DNA from: Prosopocoilus inquinatus
Taxonomy: Eukaryota > Arthropoda > Insecta > Coleoptera > Lucanidae
Assembly (NCBI GenBank): GCA_036172665.1
Contig: CM069870.1
Span: 40,382,001-40,446,000, forward strand
Direction: 5' to 3'
DNA length: 64,000 nt
The translations under genes were made by a program, and so were the position numbers. The notes below the pieces were generated by a model. That model did no database searches, was not told the DNA's origin, and worked only from the letters and a program-made list of their open reading frames with translations. Below are positions 31,851 through 44,178 of this stretch, piece by piece (the stretch's first letter is position 1; every line of letters begins with the position of its first letter).

Positions 31851-31877
31851 GACGAGAGAGAGAGAGAGAGAGAGAGG
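31851..31877 (+). repeat. GA dinucleotide microsatellite
   Basis: A near-pure run of ga/ag of about 26 bases. No role visible. Confidence 0.9.
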
Positions 31878-32123
31878 AAAATGACGACAATTGAGAAAAG
31901 ACGTATTGTAACTGGTATTGTATTATGTTGCTTAGTGCTGTATAAGTGCTGTATATAAAGAAAGCGTAACAAGTTTATGTGTGTAATTTCTACGTCCCCT
32001 AGGCCCCAAACGACCTGTAAGAGTCCATCCCATTCTACTGACGCTCAAACTAGTGGCCATCGGGAAATTGCAACATAAAAGGTGACAAACAATTTTATGC
32101 AGTACAAGTATACAAGAAACCGC

Positions 32124-32685
32124 TAGCGATGTCAGAAAAGTAACTATTCGGTACACGAGTACTCGTTACTCGAGAAGATCCGAAGTACCGAATACTGGCG
32201 GAGAAATCGTATCGTTACTTTGATTACTTTTTCCGCGCCTAGCTCTTTTAATAACTACTAGTGGAGTGATTAAAAATAAAATTACTTTAATAAATATTTT
32301 GGGTCTGGTATATACTTACTGAGAGAGCACTTCATCTTTAGTCAAAACTTCTTAGCTAATACTAGAAAAGAAAAATAGAGCTGATTAATTAATCGGAAAA
32401 TTTCAATTCAATTTATTCATTACTGCTGCTACCAGTGTGCGATGCCTCGTGGAGTGCGAAATGCGACTTATGAATACCAATGCTTCCCACTCCTTAAAGA
32501 TCAAATACACTTTTGTAACGAGTCCCCGATGTATTCAAATGCAATACGAAAATCCGCCCCTCCAGTATCGTAAAAGTTCCCAAGTATTCAAAGTAATCAA
32601 AGTAACGAATACAACGAACGATTACTGAAAGTTCGAGTAACGAATTGTAACGAGTATTCAAAAGTAATGACAATCGACACCACTA
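32124..32685. mobile_element. 562-bp hAT-type MITE
   Basis: The ends TAGCGATGTC (32124) and GACACCACTA (32685) fit hAT termini. The flanks gaaaccgc (32116-32123) and gaagccgc (32686-32693) agree at 7 of 8 positions, an 8-bp target duplication with one mutation. Subterminal stretches rich in cgttactcg/cgagtaac are inverted at the two ends. No coding sequence. Confidence 0.8.
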
Positions 32686-32851
32686 GAAGCCGCATACGAA
32701 TGCGCATGTGCAGATCGACATCGGTGAGTACGTTTTGACATTTTATTCGTTTACTCTTATTGCGTTAAGTCAACGGCAATTCTAACTAAAGTAGTCAAAC
32801 TAACCGCTCACTTAACGGCTGCAGCTAGACAGGCACTGTGATACTGTATTT

Positions 32852-33472
32852 CAGGGTTGTCAGTTTAGGCGATTTGCCGCCATTTGGGCTACCTTTAACG
32901 TCTGTTTTGCGACAAAAAATATATATTGATTTGGGCTACATAAACGTTGCTAAAATAAGTCAAAAATTCAGAAAGATGCTCAGGGTAATCAAATTCACAG
33001 GGTTATTTTTATTTAAATGCTGGTGAGAAACTTAACAACTCGCCGTGCAGGGTGCCGATGGCAATTTTGGTTGTCAATTCAGAGTACGTCAGTTGTTAAG
33101 ATGTTCAAAAACGTTTATGTATTTCCTCTATCGTTACTAACGTATAAACTCTAGAGATAAAATTCAGATGTATCTACCTATATTAAAAATAGAAGTAAAA
33201 GACGGAGTTCAATCAGATTGGAAATCAATTGACTGACTTCTCTTCCAGTCGGTTTAGGAAAAAGGCTAAAATATGAAGAACAAACAAAAATCGAAAGTCC
33301 CGTAGCTTTTCCGTAGAATACTGGTCTCAGACGTAGACCAGTAAAAAAATTAAAAATCGGTTGTGTAGCCTGTATACTCACTGTAAGGGTAAGGGTCGTA
33401 TAAAGTAGGCGATTTGGGCGATATCTGTTAATCTATATGGCGACTTGTACTGTAAAAATACTGGCAACCCTG
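32852..33472. mobile_element. probable hAT-type MITE (CAGGGTTG ends)
   Basis: CAGGGTTGTCAGT at 32852 is mirrored by actggcaaccctg ending at 33472. Inner ggcgatttg motifs are also inverted. CAGGGTTGCCA is a common hAT terminus. The 8-bp flanks do not match, so the target duplication is lost or the borders are slightly off. Confidence 0.6.
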
Positions 33473-34217
33473 CGTGTGATTACAAATTATGACAGAAGAG
33501 GGCAGGAATGGAACAAGTTTTGAAAGAGTCTCTAAAGTTTAGAAATTAGTGAAAAACGCCAATGGATTATTTCGTTTAAACCTTTGGAGAATAAAAAGTA
33601 ATATATCTAACTTTTAGCTACTAACCTTATTTCACATCACCTGTATTTGCTATTTTGATCGGTCAAAATGGTCCGACTAACCACTTAACGTTTCAGACCA
33701 CGCTGATCACATTTTAAAATCGCGACTAATTTTTCTAATCAGCTGATTGATCACGTGGTACAGTCTGATCGTTGACTTGACGAATGTGCTCAAAATAACC
33801 GTTCACTTAACGCAACCTAAGTAATCACAGATAACCAAGAGCGTCGTTACTTCTTAAGCCCGATTTAGAAATTGACGCCCGTTCGCAGGATGCACTATAT
33901 GCGCAAAAGTAATTATTGACGGAAACACCATCGCAATGTGTATTTTATAGATCAGCGTCGCAAAGAATTCTCATATATAAAAATCCACTGCATATCGACA
34001 TTAAAAATTATCAATTACAATAAAAATCTTTGAAATACTTGCAAATCAATAATTATTTTACCTCCCATTGTGTTTCAATATAGTTTCTGAAAATTTAATT
34101 CTCAAAATGACATCAGACGCAGACGCAAGCGCGAAACATAAATCATGACCAACTTTTTTGGGGACGGTTACGATTCCGCAGTTACCTAGACCAAAGTATA
34201 CACATCAATGTCTATAA
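33473..34217. other. non-coding stretch
   Basis: No ORF, repeat or RNA gene that I can support. Confidence 0.4.
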
Positions 34218-34797
34218 GGTATATTCGTTTTAGATGACTTAGGTTGCCACAAGTCACCTACGTCAACGAATTGTGTATTCGTTTTAGATTTTCGGCATGC
34301 TGTATTTGACATTGGCATATTCGTTTTAATTGCCACTGCGGCAACGCTGGTGTTGACGCAATGTGCACCTACTCCAGAGTAGGGTTTAGTTGCGTCAACA
34401 CCAAAGTATTGTTTACTTAACCTTAATTTAATTATTTTTCAGCAAGGTCGGTGTTCATCACAGAGAAAAATCTTTGTTTGAATACAGTCGATGCATTTAT
34501 TTATTTGAAAGATGCACACTTTACATTAATTCAAGCAGTTTCTTGTTGATTCAAACGCTTTTTTACTTGAATAGAATACATAATGGCTTTTCTTTTAAAT
34601 AAATGAATGCATTGAACGTACCCAAACGAAAATTATGCTGATATAACATTTTTCTTTTCTCTGGGTACAACTTGCCCATCACAAACAATTCGTTTTAGAT
34701 CAATTTCTGATGCAACCATAACTTGACGTAGATGGGCATCAGCTACTTGACGATAACGCTATTGTGGCAAACCCAGCATTTCTAAAACGAATATACC
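34218..34797. mobile_element. 580-bp PIF/Harbinger-type MITE
   Basis: The ends GGTATATTCGTTTTAGA and the reverse complement are perfect 17-bp inverted repeats. They are flanked by taa on both sides (34215-34217 and 34798-34800), a TWA-type target duplication. Within it, 34348-34402 forms a second hairpin (ggtgttgacgcaa against ttgcgtcaacacc), and ttcgttttaga recurs. No coding sequence. Confidence 0.8.
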
Positions 34798-34950
34798 TAA
34801 TGTGTGCCGACGAACTGCGTCGATTTTTAAATTGCTCAACTTATTAACGAAGCCTGATGTTTTGGCGGTAGCGTAAAGTTGCGTTATACGTACGGGCGTC
34901 AATCTATAAATCGGCCTTTACGTTCATGTTCGACAACACAGTCTACGACC

Positions 34951-35545
34951 ATGGCAAACGTGACTTTGACAGATGAACAATTTTGCGAACTTTTAAACCG
35001 ATTCAATGTTCTTGCTCTTCCAGCCCAACAAGTTGCAAGTGGTAATTTTTCAAAATTCTCCACGCGATTTAACGGTTCTAAAGACTCTGATGTATATGCG
35101 TTCATTGATGCACTGGCAATATACATACAAGGATTGTACAAATATTTCTGATTAAAATGCATTAAAAGGATTGCCAATTGATGATTTTGCTGCTACGTGG
35201 TACCAAGGCGTAAAAGCAACGCTTACGTTATAGAATAACGCGGTAACTCTTTTAAGAACTACGGTCGGTCCTCGTAAACCGCAGTATCGAATCTATCGTG
35301 AACTTTTTTCGCAAGAACAAGATTGAAAAACGCCAACTGATATTTTTATTTGCAAAGCGCGTTCAATTCTTGTCCAATTACCGAGACAAACGTTAACTGA
35401 AGAAACTGAAGTTGATACGGTGTTCGGATTATTACACAAAAAGATACGAGAAAAAGTCTCACGAGACAGTGTGTAGACTTTTAGCAAATTGTTTACACAA
35501 TCTCGATTAGCTGAAGAAACATTTGATTATAGTAAATCTTACATA
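34951..35545 (+). pseudogene. Arc-like/Gypsy gag capsid pseudogene
   Basis: Starts MANVTLTDEQFCELLNRFNV and continues FSTRFNGSKDSDVYAFIDAL. After a frame change near 35135 it reads ALKGLPIDDFAATWYQGVK, VGPRKPQYRIYRELFSQEQD, TDIFICKARSILVQLP, GLLHKKIREKVSRDSV. This order matches the capsid of insect Arc-like Gag proteins, which derive from Gypsy elements. I count five in-frame stops after the frame change, so it is dead. No zinc knuckle, protease or polymerase follows; instead a Penelope-type repeat begins at 35542. Whether it came from a domesticated Arc-like gene or from a mobile Gypsy element cannot be told from this fragment. Confidence 0.7.
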
Positions 35546-35930
35546 TAAAATAACGACATCTTACTATCGCTTTTTGACCTAACATTACAGTAGGATAGAC
35601 AAATTGAAGCGGGATTTGCTCCTAATGAGTCCCCCATGCAAGGCGGCCATGCTTGCTGTCAAAGCAAATCCCGCTTCAATTTGTCTATCCTACTGCAATG
35701 TTAGGTCAAAAAGCGATAGTAAGATGTCGCTATTTTATATGTTCATCATTCTTACATCGCATTTGCGAATAAATTGGGCAAGTCGTTTTTGGTCTGCAGT
35801 GGGAATGTCGAGCTACGTTTCTGCTGAAGAAGCCCCAAGCAGGGCTGAAACAGCTGTCCAGAGGCTGCTCGAGGTTCTCACTGCAATCAAAAACGATTTG
35901 CACAAAAAAATTTTTCTAAGATAAATTCAT
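35542..35930 (+). repeat. Penelope-type hammerhead repeat, copy A, with hairpin
   Basis: The first 205 bases form a near-perfect hairpin: 35545-35630 is the inverse of about 35663-35745 (both contain cgacatcttactatcgc or its complement and aattgaagcgggatttgc). The loop is about 35 bases and includes aaggcggccatgcttgctg. The right part contains the hammerhead-like sequence (listed separately). Homologous pieces occur at 42548, 44597, 45748 and 63641. Confidence 0.85.
35808..35872 (+). ncRNA. hammerhead ribozyme, degenerate core (copy A)
   Basis: Core CTGAAGA at 35824-35830 (consensus CTGATGA, one change), stem II agccc/gggct, GAAA at 35847-35850, and a GTC cleavage triplet at about 35856-35858. 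Stem I pairs tctg with caga and cgagc with gctcg, separated by an internal loop. The T-to-A change in the core should reduce or abolish cleavage. Confidence 0.7.
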
Positions 35931-36169
35931 GGTTTTTACCTTATCGTTCGCAAGCAATTTTATAACAGACAAACTGTAATTAATTGAAATGGCTCGTTAA
36001 AATGAATATAAATATAAATAATCTAATGGTAAAATTGATTTGACAAATTATTTTGACATGAAACTTCAAATACCTTGCCAACTTAGTATTTTGATAAAGT
36101 TCTATAGGGGACTTATGTTTTATACCAACATAATGCAACAGGTGGTGGTTTTTTAATTTGTGAGCAAAG
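35931..36169. repeat. dispersed repeat shared with 59775-59908
   Basis: About 36065-36170 (accaacttagtattttgat, then ttttataccaacataatgcaac and gtgagcaaa) is about 80 percent similar to 59775-59908. The Tc1/mariner element at 36172 is inserted at the end of this shared repeat. No coding sequence. Confidence 0.6.
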
Positions 36170-36171
36170 TA

Positions 36172-38899
36172 TACTCTCTGTTCACGTTAAGAATATAGTA
36201 GTTAGCGCTCGCGTCGGCGTACGTATTACATAGGAGCAATAAGGAAAGAGCGGTAAATTCAAAATTTTTATATTTAGAAAAACAGCAAACTAAAGGAGAA
36301 TTTAATTTGTTGCATGAATACACAAACCAAGCGATTAATTTAATTTACAATTAAATTAATCTTAGTAGTAATTTTAATTTGTTGTGCATAAATTCACCAC
36401 AGAGTCTGAATTTTGTTGCAAGTTTTATTCTTTTAGAGATAATTTAAAATTAAAAGCCCATGTTATTTAATAATAATAATGCCTTTATTTGCCTTATTGG
36501 TCAACATGTAAACACATAGAAAAATAAAACGTATTTGAGGTTCTGAAGAGCAATAAAAAAATTGCTATCTATTTCAAAACCTAACCTTAACCTAATATAT
36601 CTATTTTTTCTATGTATTCTAACACTGATTCTACTCCAAGCTCTCCTCTAATATCTGCACTTTTTATTCTATCATTCAATGTAACTTCTATGGCTGTACG
36701 GAAGTATTCCATTTGTGTACTTCTATTTTTCTTTTCAGGCTACTCGTTTGTATCCATGATTCACAGCCGGAAGTTAATATGGATCTGAACATTGTTTTAA
36801 TCTGACCCTAAAACTAAATCAAAGTAAACTTGATAAAATTGATCACTGTCAGTTAATTGATAGCTATAAAAACATGTTACACGAGACACAAAAATCAAAA
36901 TGACAAAATACACAGAATAATTTAATAATTGCTGGCACAGCAAGAACAATCATGTTGTTATAACAAACAATGTGAATTTATAAATCGAAAACAACCTGCT
37001 CTGATAAGTAGGGAAATTTGACTTAATCACTTATTCACTGGGATGACAGATATTAATAACAAAAGTGTAGATAATGTGAATTCAGAATTTCTCACAAGAT
37101 TAATTATTATTTACTTTCGTTAATTTATTCACTTGTAAAATCTAAATCTGAGTCAGGTGGTGATTCTGATGATGAGCCAGTATTTGCTGTTATAATTAAT
37201 TCCTCCACCACATCTTCCACAATATTATCAAGTTGGTACATTTTGTTTTCTTCTGCAATAGCATGTTTAACGCAATTTTCCCAATGTTCAGCATTTACAA
37301 GATCTAATCCCTCGAGCAGCAATGTTTTGACCTCGGGCAACTTGAATGTTTTATTATTAGCAGCTACATGATGTTTTACTTGAGCCCAAACAAGTTCTAT
37401 TGGATTTAAATTGCAATGATAAGGGGGCAATCTTAATATTGTACGGCCAGTTTCTGTTACCATTTCATCTATAACGTAACTCACTGGATTATCACTTACA
37501 TATTTTTTTGTTATATCAAGAAGTTGAACTTTTAATAAAGTGTTACAATTCCTTTCAATGTAAGCCATTCAATTATTGCGCCTTTCTTCCATGAAGAATT
37601 AGGAATTTTATCCGTCTTGACTGAGTGATAAGGCGCATTGTCCATTACAATTACACATCCAGGTTCAAGATTTGGTAATATATTTTTCATCCACTCCGTA
37701 AAAACTTGACTGTTCATATCTTCATGATAGTCACCAGTTTTTTTTGATTCAAACAGTAGCAATCCGTTATCAACAAAACCAGTTTCACTACCAATGTGAA
37801 GCACAATCAGACGTTTTCCTTTTCCAGAAGGATTTTGTAAACCAAGTGACAATCCATCTACAAATGCTTGTCGAGCAGTAGTCACTGTTGTATCTTTCCA
37901 CACTTTTGGCTTTGTGTGACCGGCATTCACCCACGTCTCATCCAAGAAATATATTTTCTTTCCCATTGTACGAAATTTTCTAATGGAGTTTAAATAATTA
38001 CGTCTCCACAAGACAATATCTTGACGTTCGATTAAAATACAATTTCTGCTTCGTTTCTCCCATTTAAATCCCAATTTTCTCAAAATTTTCCACAATGTTG
38101 TACGATGAATTACAGGTAAAGTATCATCTGTTTGTAGAACCTATAATTTTTTTTACTTAGTTTCAAAATAACAGTAATAAATGTAAATGTATTTACCGTT
38201 AAAATTTTTGAGCAAGTAGGTAATTCATTCTTAAGATAAAAAGAATGCACATGTCTTCTAATAGATTTTTCATGAGCTTCATCGAGTTTATTGAAAATTG
38301 TATCACGGTTTCGCTTCTTGCTAGGAGATCGTAGAATTCCCGTGCTTTCCTTTTCTTTTACGATAGCCCACATTGTTGCCTCTCCAATGCCAACCATCTT
38401 TGAAGCCAATTTTATTGAAGCTGACTTGGAATTATCATGGTGGTATTGAACAAAAGCATTATATGCCATAACTCTTTGGTCACTTCGAATATGCTTCCCT
38501 TGAGGGTTTCTCGAGGAGCCAGCTTCCTCTCGTACGTCCATATTAGCACTGTAATATATCATAATAAATTCTCATGAAAATAAACATTATTAATAAAATA
38601 TTTACCTGTTAATTGCAATTACAGCCGTAGAGCTCTCAAAAGAACAATTTTTTAAACGATTTTAAATAACAATAAGCACACAAACCAAACACCAACACCA
38701 AACCAAAATGACATAAATACAACTGACGTTCACAATTCTAGTTATATTTCGCTCTATCCAACATAAAATTAATTCGCGGGAACGAGCGCCGGAATGTCAA
38801 CTTTAACCATTGTAAACTTGCCTCGAATTTCAACCAATCACAAGCCGGAAAATATTGCCCTATCCTTTCCAACGCTATATTCTTAACGTGAACAGAGTA
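36172..38899 (-). mobile_element. Tc1/mariner-group transposon with D-to-E spacing of about 82
   Basis: The inverted ends TACTCTCTGTTCACGTTAAG (36172) and TACTCTGTTCACGTTAAG (reading inward from 38899) differ by a CT pair. They are flanked by TA on both sides (36170-36171 and 38900-38901). Length 2728 bp. One transposase gene lies on the minus strand, broken by a single frame shift. The family resembles the group called DD82E or Sailor, judging by catalytic spacing. It looks like a recent and nearly complete copy. Confidence 0.85.
37125..38562 (-). pseudogene. DD82E-like transposase, one intron, one frame shift
   Basis: Cuts and rejoins the transposon. Exon 1 (38562-38197) holds a helix-turn-helix region (SIKLASKMVGIGEATMWAIV). 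A 56-bp GT-AG intron (38196-38141) joins in frame to exon 2, giving SKILTVLQTDDTLPVIHRTT. The catalytic domain has YFLDETWVNAGH (first Asp), VIVMDNAPYHSVK (second Asp) and PPYHCNLNPIELVWAQVK (Glu). A one-base indel at about 37550 divides the core into frames ending at 37532 and starting at 37568. Counting across it, about 81-82 residues separate the second Asp and the Glu, against 34-41 in classical mariner/Tc1 families. The acidic, Ser-rich C-terminus ends at 37125. One indel is the only lesion seen. Confidence 0.85.
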
Positions 38900-39156
38900 T
38901 AGTTACAATTTTCTAATTCTTTCTCCAAACCTCGAATTAGTTCTTTTAATTTTCTATCTTTTTCGATTTCAGTGATTTTGTAATTACCCCATGCCAGAGT
39001 ATGAATTTTGTAATCTAAAAAATAACGTTTATCATCGTAGGATGGAGAGTGCTATTTTGTTTTTTAATCCTGTGTACACTGTAAAATCGGAACAAAATAC
39101 ATTCATTTTTCTATAAATAAAACCATCTTGTTCTACAATTTGTTTATAGACATACA
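38900..39156. other. short non-coding stretch between two transposons
   Basis: No feature apart from the TA duplication of the left neighbour (38900-38901) and the 8-bp duplication gacataca of the right neighbour (39149-39156). Confidence 0.5.
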
Positions 39157-40144
39157 CATAGACAAAGAGAAGACGTCTCAAAGCCATGTTTTATCTCAGG
39201 AAACGAGTGAATGGTGGCGCCCTTCTTAGCGGTACTATCGAACTATACAAGTATAGCGGGATTTTTAAAATATAGTCTCGATTAAGAATTATATTCTATC
39301 ACAATTATATGACATATATCAGGTAGTCTACTTAAAACTTTCATCATCCAAAAATAAATAAAATAAATATGTTTATACATACTACATAAATATAGATTTT
39401 AATCAATGAAATTCAATAGATGATGAAATTTTTGGACCATCTGATATTATGCAGCGTATCCCTAGAGCCGCGAATGGTTTTTTCCTTACATGTTTTAAAT
39501 ACTAGGAGAAACTCAGAAAAACGGGAAAACTATACTTGCATATATTTTAGGAAGGTAATCTTAGAAAGCAATTATAGAAAGAAATTTAATATAATTTTAA
39601 TATATTTACATAAGTAATAAAATTACTTAAGATTAGTTTCATTAACATGTCTAAAGTAGCTACAGATTTGCACTTTCTATACATTTGATATGTAACATTA
39701 AACAAATACAATTCAAGTTCTATAATATTTCTAGTTGTATATAAAGATGTCAGCAACATATCTGTATGAATCAGAAGATAAACAATAGTACATCTTTGAA
39801 ATGAGGTGTATTCATAACTCTATGTGATTTATCAGATGAGCCCGTCAACTATATGTTCGGAAATTTTAACTTTTTGCCTTTCTGCCACGTAACTGACTAA
39901 GTTCTTAAAAATGAAAATATGAATTAGCATACTATAGGAAATATACATCATTCAACTACATTATAGCAGAAATATTATTACAAAGAAAAATAAATTTGCT
40001 TTCAGTAGCTATAATATATTTTACCCAATAAGTAAATTGTAAACAACTTTTTTGTTTAAACTTTACAACTTATGAAAAACCCAATTTATACAAATTTATC
40101 TATAATATAATAATATAAACATAACTTTAGATTGAATTGAAAAA

Positions 40145-43100
40145 TTACAAATGTACATTTTTTTTATATTTTGATTTGCTCTTAGCTATAAATGTTCTTT
40201 GTTTATCTTCAGTAAATTTATGCAAAATACAATTACATATAATGTTAAAAAATTTGCTAGTAATTCTTATTTTATGAAGCTTACAATTAATGAAAGAAGT
40301 GTCTATGTGTCTATACAAAACTTCAAGGATTTTTTTTTTAATGTCATGAATATGGGGGTGTTTTGTTAAACATTTACGAATTAAATCATAAGCATGGTTC
40401 ACACATTCAATCATGTGTTCATTACAGTAATTTAATTTTAAATGTGCGGTTTCATTTTCTTTAAAACTGATAAAATCATGCACTGCTTCCGCATTTTTAC
40501 TTTTAAAACACGATGAACATTCTTCACATACTGTTCCTAATTTCTTCATAAAAAATCCACAAACATATGCCGTAGTTTCGGCTTCAAAAGAATTATTGTC
40601 CATAATAACATCATCCACATTTAACAGTTCAGATATACCAAAATCTCTAATTTTGATAACATTTTATAGTGTAAAAATGCTTTTAAATTAATTAATAACT
40701 GTGATTCATCATCTTCGCAGTTTTTTTCCACTTCTTTACTTGAAGATAAATTATTTATTATGGCAGTTTTTATATAACTTATGAATTGATATGGAGTTGG
40801 ATTTGTATTTCCTGCACCATATTGACGCACCGTACTGAAAAATTATTATATTATTTTCTATTAAATGATATAAAAATTAAAATAAATACCTGAAGAAGTT
40901 TTCCAGTGGATCTTGTTGCACACACCTCGTTTTCAGTAGACTGTGTTCAGTATTTTTAAAATAGTGTGAATACAATTCTTTAATTGAATTCATTGTAAAA
41001 ATCAGACCCTTGATACAACGAGGAGCTCTGTGTTCCATTCCACTTTTAAAAAATTTCCAATTTTGTATTTTTGAAATAACACTATTCCAAAATTGAATAT
41101 GTCCGCTTCTGTGACTCATGGCACATTTCAGTGGTTTTCCTACAAATAAAGGTAGTTTATAAACTTAACACTTCATATTTTTATGGTTTATCTGGAAAAG
41201 GTTTAGTGTTTCTACTATTTAATGAATCAAAAATGGAATCCATTAAGTGAACAAATTCAGCCGTGTAAATAGCCTCTGTTGGCAGATTTGCAGATGCCAC
41301 CATTGACTCAATTGATGCTGCCACTGTTGAACTAAAAATCTGGGCAGCATATGCAACTTTCATTTTAACGAAACTAAGGTGTAATTTGAAATGTATAGGT
41401 TTAATCTTCCTCATTGTTAGAAAAACCAATATAAAATAACAGGAAAATAATAATTATTTTGTATACCTTGGAAACGTCTGGTCAAGTCAATTTTCTACGC
41501 CTCTTCAATATGTACCCACTTTGCCACTTTATTTTTCTCAAAATGAATATCATATTGACTTAAAAGTATTTCTTATATTCTTAAGAATATGGGGAATATC
41601 ATATAACATGTATATTTTTTTTCCTTTAATTAAAACATGATGTGCTCCTTCACTTGTACTGTCAAGTAATTGGCTTACTGCCGCTACATTCGTAGTACCT
41701 ACAAATATATAAGTAATGTTTTACATTCCAAACATTATAATTGATATTTACCTTGATCACAAACACAACCGACCACATTTATGTTTCTTTCAACTAAACA
41801 AGACAAAATGTCACTTCTAAATGTCACTAAATTCTTTAAGGGAACTGTTTTAATTTGATCTTTTGTGAAATAAAAAGCTATAGGTTGCTTCCAGTTTCCA
41901 TTTAAAGACGCCAGCATAAAAACTAATGCATGATTTGCTTCCGTATTAAATTTTCCCAAATGACCGAGATCTACATATCCAATAATTTCATCACATGCCT
42001 TATCATATGTTAGTGCTTGTTTTAATGCTATTTCGTCAAATAATAAAACACATTTTTTAAAGTCTTCTGTATGGTAGGCCAATCTCTTTTCTAAACTTAA
42101 TATAACATGCATGTTAATTCCTGTTGTTATGGGAATATCCTTTAGTAACCTTTGTAATGAAGACTTTGAAGGTAATTTTAAGAAGTTCTTCATAAACCGA
42201 TAGCATTTTGGACCTCTCTTGTACACTGCTAATGCAAAAATTTTATCATCTTGGCTCCATGAAGGTCTTGTCTTCTTGAAATTTCTAAATTGACTTTTAA
42301 TTAAATTTGCTGTAACACTGTTAAAGTTTTGCTCCAATTTTAGAAAACCGTTAGTTTTACTGGCATGGGATAACATTTGCATATCCTCCCCTTTTGTACC
42401 TTATTTTCTCCATACAAGAGTTTCTTACGAGGTGATAGAAGTTTTGAGCTTTTTTCACCAATCCTTCGCAAAATAGATTTGCGTGCTGTAAATAATAAGA
42501 ACCAGTGACCGTTATAATTCTATTGTTAATCATATTTTTACTAAAAAAATTTTGTGCAAATCGTTTTTTTTCTAAAATTTTCATTATGCTTTGACAGCAA
42601 GCATGGCCGCCTTGCATGGGGAACTTATTAGGAGCAAATCCCGCTTCAATTTGTCTACCCTACTGCAATGTCAGGTCAAAAAGCGATAGTAAGATGTCGC
42701 TATTTTATCTGTTCATATTTTTACTATTATAAATCAACAAAGAGACGTAACATTAAATAGAATAACATCTACTTAGATGTACTTACATTTTGAGCTTTGT
42801 TCTGGTGTTTGAGAAACAAAATTTAAGGTCTTTCTTTGTGGTGTTGAAGTGAAGATACCACTAGTACCAGGTAATGAAGAAAATTCCGAATGACAATCTC
42901 TTCTAGGATATAATTCTGAAAATATAAAAGTTGTAGAAAAGAAACAGCATATATTATATATTAGTATATTAAAAACAATCCTTACCAGTTTCAGTTGCAT
43001 CTTTCTCCACTATTTCTTTAGAACTTTCTTCAGTGCTCGCAGTATCAATTTTATCAGGATAGGCAAATTTTGAAAGTCTGTTTTTGAGTGAACTTGTGAA

Positions 43101-43275
43101 CTGTTTATTAGTAAAATGTAATTGACATATTCTACTCGAGAGATTCATTTTGGTATTGGTAAGCTGATTAAAAATTTGCATCCATTTTTCCCTTCTTGCA
43201 GTTTCCACAGGCAACTTAAAAAAGTGCATTTCATTTTTTTCTGAATATTTGGATCCACAAGTAGGTACAGAACAC
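40145..43275 (-). pseudogene. THAP-domain P-type transposase 1
   Basis: Exons read right to left. Exon 43275-42986: THAP zinc finger (CSVPTCGSKYS, KLPVETARREKWMQIF, RICQLHF). Exon 42915-42787: linker. Exon 42485-41752: SPRKKLLYGENK, a one-base insertion at about 42385, then the core with VLLFDEIALK (first Asp) and VVGCVCDQG (second Asp). Exon 41698-41467: YDIPHILKNIRN (third acidic site) with a frame shift and a TAG. Then KMKVAYAAQIFSSTVAA (41181-41429), VQQDPLENFF (catalytic Glu, near 40910), NPTPYQFISYIKTA and the C-terminal domain to 40145. Phase-1 junctions agree for the first splices. At least three frame lesions make it inactive. The initiating exon before 43275 was not found. Confidence 0.85.
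42548..42720 (-). repeat. Penelope-type repeat, copy B, inside P element 1
   Basis: Matches in inverse orientation about 45750-45895 of copy D, including gcaagcatggccgccttgc, aaatcccgcttcaatttgtc and aaaaagcgatagtaagatg. It contains the hairpin arm and part of the loop but not the ribozyme. It lies in an intron of the P transposase. Confidence 0.8.
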
Positions 43276-43828
43276 CTAAATTAATATAATTAATATAATT
43301 AATTAATTAATATAATATTAAAAAATAACCTAGAAAAGTAATCAATGTGTCAATTTCGTCATAATGTACTTGGTAATAAAAAATGCAAATATTTAGTACC
43401 ACTTCTTAATTACTGCTGCTTATTTCGAAATCAATAACCACAACTTTAATACACAACTTTAATCCGGCTTTTATCGTAACACGCTACATGAACGATAAAC
43501 GTCATAAATCTGTGTGAACCATATTTAAAATAGGATATGTAACCTACCTATATTATCGACTGAAAATGTAATTATCAGCGCCCTCGCTAGCAGTACGTTT
43601 AACTATTATTATTAAGCCTGTTTTGCATATATTATGAAACGTCTTCTCTTTGTCTATGGACATACAGTTAAATATTTCTCTATTACATATTTTTTGGCAC
43701 CTTTCGCTCTTTTAGTGCAGTTTGAAATAATGATAATACAATAGCGCCATTCACACGTACACTCCAAACTGCCGCTTTGACGTGCCGCTCCAGAATGTCA
43801 CGCGGGAGTGAAGGTTTGGAGTGTACGC

Positions 43829-44178
43829 TTTTGGCGCGAGTTAAAAAAAATAGTTATCACTCCAAACCTGTACCCCGGACTCTCATTCCAGAGTGTGCAA
43901 TTCAAAATATATCGTGTAAATGCAAAATTTAAGGAATCTGCGTGGCGCGCGGCATTTCCACCCAGTTGGAAAGTTCAGAGAACGCTCCAAATACAAAATA
44001 GGTGCGTTTACACACACTGTTTTTCCGACAGTTTTGGAATGTACGCTCCAAGAACGTAGGCCAAATCTCGTGTAAATACTTTTACACGAAACGCATGGAG
44101 CGGATTGCACATTCTGGAATGAGAGTCCGTCGTGCAGGTTTGGAGTGTTAACTATTTTTCTTAACTGGCGTCAAACTA
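43829..44178. repeat. foldback MITE with about 80-bp arms
   Basis: The left arm (ttggcgcgagttaaaaaaaa, then cactccaaacctg and ggactctcattcc) is mirrored by the right arm ending in cttaactggcgtcaaa. Pairing extends over roughly 80 bases with few mismatches. A second, smaller inverted pair of acactccaaac/gtttggagtgt lies just to the left (43757-43825). The ORFs on both strands here are by-products. Confidence 0.75.

Larger units (their letters stand above)
39157..43658 (-). mobile_element. P-superfamily transposon 1, complete ends
   Basis: The inverted ends CATAGACAAAGAGAAGACGT (39157) and the reverse complement ending at 43658 are a perfect 20-bp match. They are flanked by a perfect 8-bp target duplication, gacataca (39149-39156 and 43659-43666), the length expected for P elements. 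Subterminal motifs resembling gcgcccttcttagcggtac (left, near 39224) and gcgccctcgctagcagtac (right, near 43580) occur as direct repeats. Length 4502 bp, including a nested Penelope-type fragment at 42548-42720. Confidence 0.92.

Noticed and set aside
31820..31969. Solo LTR (TGTAACGG...GTAACA)
   Set aside because: TG and CA ends are plausible, but flanking bases show no duplication and no primer site or polypurine tract supports it.
43883..44110. Opposing ORFs 43808-44059 and 43883-44110
   Set aside because: They lie in the arms and loop of a foldback repeat and mirror one another; by-products of palindromic sequence.
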